Shown here: positions 60,742-64,000 of the stretch, one piece after another
How the letters are laid out: the number at the start of each line of letters is the position of its first letter
Position numbering within the stretch: position 1 is the stretch's first letter
Assembly: GCA_016859345.1 (NCBI GenBank)
Contig: CM029126.1
Location: forward strand, 15,121,027 to 15,185,026
DNA from: Istiophorus platypterus
Lineage: Eukaryota > Chordata > Actinopteri > Istiophoriformes > Istiophoridae
Length of the DNA stretch: 64,000 nucleotides
Direction: 5' to 3'
Translations under genes and position numbers: made by a program
Notes under the pieces: model-generated
What the model saw: only the letters and a program-made list of their open reading frames with translations
Told to the model about the DNA's origin: nothing
Database searches by the model: none

Positions 60742-63097
60742 TGTCCGGTTCCTGACTTTTGTGTCTATACATGTATGGTACTTGACATCTCACAGAGATT
60801 GATATCCCATATTGACAGATGATCCATTTAGGCAGTAATGTAGCACCTTTGAAGATATAAGGAGACATTTTGACTTGTTATACAGGAAAAGCACAGGTGT
60901 TAGTAATAACCTCAATGTTCCATTTAAGCGTCCCAGTATCCCACGACAGTGAGCACGAATACCAGTATGCTGAATCTTAAGCCGCTTAATAGAACTGACC
61001 ATTAACTAAACTCTCCCTGGAACATTGATTTTCCGATTATAACTCAGCAACTTTGAGTTGGCAGGCTTTGTTCATGGGTTAGTAATAACATCAACCCCAG
61101 GTATCTACAGAATTTAAAGGGCTATTGGCCTTTCCAAAGCCAAACCCACAAGAACAAAAGTTCTGCACTAATCTTAGCATGTCTGGCTAACTAACCGACT
61201 TATCTTAACAAGTTAGTTAGTTTTTCCAATGCTGATATCATTCCCTAACTACATTAGTTTGGGGATTATAGATTACCTTAATAAAACATCCCACTCACGA
61301 CTAGCAGTATATTACATGACTGTGTGGAAGCAGGCTAAGACAGAAAACATCAAAAACAAATTGATATGTCAGGGAAAACAACAGTGTTAAACACTTTACA
61401 AAAGAGAAGATTTTTAATACAGTGAAAGTACATTTAGAAAATGTACTATCATTTTGTCACAAAACATTTCAGTTTCATGTCTACAGGCCTCAGTTCCATG
61501 GTAAGCTGCACAGATATTCTTACCAAAGCGAAGAAAATGGTACATGTTTTAAATATTGCATAGTGTTAATAAAACAATATAACACAGTATTCTTGGAAGA
61601 GCCAACACACTGCCTTACATTTATTACACAGCTCTCATTCTGAATATTTGCCTCCCAAAGTTGCGGAATGGATAACTATGATATGTTTTATTTGACAGGG
61701 CATAGGCATTCACCATCCTCTTGTCCCATCCCGGGTGGTGCTGGGAGACCCCATGGCCCTTATTCTCACTGTTGTCCTGTTGGGATCCTGAGAGGAAGCT
61801 CTGGTCTCAAAATTAGTCTCTTCTCACAGCAGGATGCATTAAAGACATGATAAGGCATTAACACCAGGCCAGTGATTTAAGACCTGAGGATATAAGAGAA
61901 GATTGTCAACCAGGATTCTTCAAAACAGCCAAATGCAGGAGCATATTATTGCTCATTTATAAGAACGCAGACTTGTCAAAAATAGCTTTGCATGCAGTGG
62001 TGATACACAAGACTATTCTGTGGGCAATTTTTAAAAAATAGTTTAATCCAGTTAAAAAATAAAACAAAAATAGATGAACTAACCTGAAGGTGGTTTCAAT
62101 GAATCCCGTCATTCCAATCAGGTGAAAGTAACTATATACTAGCTTTTAATGAAGTGTTTTTTAGCCTGTGTACTTTAAGTGACATTGGAGCAACCAAGAC
62201 AATTGAGGGAAGTTTTAGGAGGATATAGTCCATGTGGCTCCACATCCTACTACATCCGCAGTAATGCCCCAGGAGCCTGCAGTAAAGCAGCAAAGTACTC
62301 AGACTCAGCTGCTGAGCTCCTTAATTTAAGACTTGGCAATTTAAAAAGGCACCTGAAAAATCTATGATATTGACTTTGACATAATAAAATTACAACATAA
62401 AAAAGCGGTTGAAAATACTGCACTTAAAGCTGGTATTTCTCTGAAAAAGTGAACAGGAAGTCTGAGCCCTTCATATCTCCTAAAGGGCACTCCCCAGAGC
62501 TCTGTATTAAAATGGTCAAGTTCACTGACATTGAGTTTACTACTTTGTAAAAACATCTCTCATCTGGGGCTCTTGAGGGAGCTTTTCAAAGTTAAAACAA
62601 GATTAAGTGTCTACATGCACTCGAGCTGTGTGCCAAACTACAATCTAACATCATCATGCTAAAATGCTCACAACAATAATGTTTAAATGACAATGTTAAG
62701 CAGATATTAGATTTATACAACGTTCCTCATCCATGCCCAGTGCAGTTACATGCTAACATTTGCAATACAAACGAAGTAAAACAGAGGGCGAATGTCATTT
62801 CTGGACAAGTTATTATAGGGTCCTGCTCCAAAACACCAGATGCTACATTTTCAATAACGTAAATCAACCAAAGAAGCAAGCAAGAAAGAACGAAAATGTA
62901 AATTATGGATATGTTAGAAAAACACAGTTCATATTCGGGGAGCCGGTTTGATCAGTTTGCCTCAAGCCTATCGAGCAACAAGAAAATGAAAGAAATGGAA
63001 AAAACCCTTCAGAGGTGGGAGGCGCTCCAGATGTTGAGTGCTGAGCCTCTGAAGTGTCAGCACAGTTTAGTGGACATGACCATGATGGGACATTCAG
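60742..63097. other. zbtb32-igflr1 interval
   Basis: Probably holds the igflr1 promoter and a signal-peptide exon, but none could be chosen with confidence. The frame of the first recognised igflr1 exon stays open upstream to an ATG at 62905, without a signal peptide. Confidence 0.5.
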
Positions 63098-63179
63098 AAA
63101 AATGTCGCGATCTGACAACTCGCTGGAACAGAACTAAAAAAGAATGTGTACCGTGTCAGTTCAAGGCAGGTAGGTCGAT
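63098..63179 (+). CDS. igflr1: igflr1-like exon A: first cysteine repeat
   Basis: Possible acceptor GGACATTCAG|AAA; donor GGCAG|GTAGGT, phase 1. Encodes KCRDLTTRWNRTKKECVPCQ. The frame also continues upstream to 62905, so the 5' boundary is uncertain. Confidence 0.6.
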
Positions 63180-63964
63180 ATCATATCATATCGTATCATT
63201 TTATATTATACTATATCATGTTATAATATATCATGTTGTATTATATTATACTATATTAATATATGTGTGTTATATGTGTTTTGTCTTTTTTTTATAATAA
63301 AGGTCATGAAATTAGCCCTAACTGTGGCTATGATGACCATGGAGGGAGACACGAACCCCCCTTCAAAGAGTGCGGACCCGATACTTTCAACGATGGCAGC
63401 CAGGCAACATGTCAACCTTGTAGCCCTTGTCCGCCTGGGGGAACCCTTGAAAGCCCCTGCAACTCAACTACGGACACCAGATGCATATATTCAGGGTAAA
63501 AAAACAAAAAAACAACAAATTAAAGAAATAGAATAAAACTAACAAAAAAGCACCTACGGTCGATTCGACCAGATCTCTTGACCTCGGATGCTGGAGTGTG
63601 TGGTCCACGATTAAATACAACCGATTAAGTCCTGATAGAAGTAACAATAACATTAAAGCACTTAATGCATTTTTAGCTTTGAGGGAACTGGCTTTATTGT
63701 GTTTTTTTTGGGGAGGGGGGTATTTTCTTCCGAGTAAAGGGCGCTTTGTGTTTCATACAGTTAAACCCTACTTTGTCTTTTTTTTTTCTTGTGATCTTGT
63801 ACAGAGTCCAGAAGACGACACCGGTCGCCGTAAGTAAGCTGCTACAGACAGACACTGGGTTTATTCTATTGAATTTTGAATTTACTCACGTAATTTTCCG
63901 TTTCTCTTTTTTTCTAAGGAAGCACCATTTCAGCGAGGCATCAACTTTATTCCATGTAACATTT
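63098..63964 (+). CDS. igflr1: IGFLR1-like TNF-receptor-fold protein, 5' part (partial)
   Basis: Cell-surface receptor related to the TNF-receptor family; human IGFLR1 binds IGF-like proteins on T cells. Visible coding exons: 63098-63179 (start uncertain), 63303-63495, 63805-63829 and 63919 to about 63956, then off the window. The first two translate to a cysteine-rich extracellular region: KCRDLTTRW, CVPCQ, then NCGYDDHGGRHEPPFKEC, which mirrors human IGFLR1 NCGLNDHGDFVTPPFRKC, and CQPCSPCPPGG with a terminal C-NST-C pair typical of a TNFR repeat. Junctions are GT-AG with phases 1, 2, 0. The membrane span and death-like region lie beyond the edge. Orthology is supported by position next to zbtb32 and aplp1 as in human 19q13.12. 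The signal-peptide exon was not found. Confidence 0.72.
63303..63495 (+). CDS. igflr1: igflr1-like exon B: second cysteine repeat
   Basis: Acceptor TTATAATAAAG|GTC, donor TCAGG|GTAAAA, phase 2. Contains seven cysteines in a TNFR-like pattern and the N-S-T sequon near its end. Confidence 0.78.
63496..63804 (+). other. igflr1-like intron between exons B and C
   Basis: 309 bases. Nothing recognised apart from a G-run at about 63709-63720 and T-rich sequence before the acceptor. Confidence 0.6.
63805..63829 (+). CDS. igflr1: igflr1-like exon C (25 nt)
   Basis: Acceptor CTTGTACAG|AGTC, donor GTCGCC|GTAAGT, ending in phase 0. Encodes VQKTTPVA, a stalk segment. Confidence 0.55.
63919..63956 (+). 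CDS. igflr1: igflr1-like exon D (uncertain)
   Basis: Acceptor TTTCTAAG|GAA, in phase with exon C, reading EAPFQRGINFIP. A possible donor is CCAT|GTAACA (exon end at about 63954). If it is unused, the frame reaches a stop after ten more codons (C-N-I-Y-Y-R-I-D-E-C). Confidence 0.35.
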
Positions 63965-64000
63965 ATTATAGAATAGACGAATGTTAATGAGTGTTAAGTT

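Noticed and set aside
61752..61790. Signal-peptide-like ATG (MALILTVVLLGS) upstream of igflr1
   Set aside because: Reaches a stop at once and has no usable splice donor before it.
1..64000. CRISPR arrays, bacterial operons, riboswitches and tRNA or rRNA genes
   Set aside because: The sequence is vertebrate. No spaced direct repeats with unique spacers and no cloverleaf or rRNA signatures were recognised.

Overview
The window looks like a ray-finned (teleost) fish chromosome, probably a percomorph. The evidence is intron-exon genes with short coding exons and GT-AG junctions, abundant (CA)n and (TA)n microsatellites, a fish-type dispersed repeat with long inverted ends, and vertebrate gene families in a vertebrate order. 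Gene assignments come from reading translated exons and checking that intron phases chain together; no database search was possible.

Layout. (1) Bases 1-10161, minus strand: the 5' half of a matriptase gene (st14-like). Six coding exons give a short cytosolic tail, a type II membrane anchor and the SEA domain. The CUB, LDL-receptor-A and protease exons lie beyond the left edge. (2) Bases 10162-12161: a 2.0 kb divergent intergenic/promoter interval. (3) Bases 12162-41401, plus strand: a complete 17-exon gene for an amyloid-precursor-like protein of 716 aa, best matched to APLP1 (no Kunitz domain, APLP1-like E2 domain). It has an 18.4 kb first intron, and its 3'UTR runs to about 44.3 kb. (4) About 44.3-53.0 kb: gene-poor sequence that may hold a noncoding first exon of the next gene. 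(5) Bases 53090-58995, plus strand: a complete four-exon coding region for a BTB/three-zinc-finger repressor of 510 aa, matching ZBTB32. Its 3'UTR extends to 60.3-60.7 kb. (6) About 63098-63964, plus strand: the first extracellular exons of a TNF-receptor-like gene resembling IGFLR1, cut by the right edge.

How it fits together. aplp1, zbtb32 and igflr1 lie together in human 19q13.12, so most of the window is a conserved piece of that block. Human ST14 is not there: it sits on 11q24 beside APLP2, with ZBTB44 close by. An st14-like gene head-to-head with aplp1 therefore suggests an old duplicated block (APP-like + ST14-like + ZBTB) that kept its matriptase member here. No new multi-gene system was found. 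The most notable molecular observations are loss of the SEA-domain cleavage serine in the matriptase, loss of copper-ligand histidines in the Aplp1 E1 domain, an aplp1 microexon and NAGNAG acceptor, a splice acceptor abutting a (CA)n tract in zbtb32, and a long-inverted-repeat element beside a perfect 39-bp palindrome in aplp1 intron 16.
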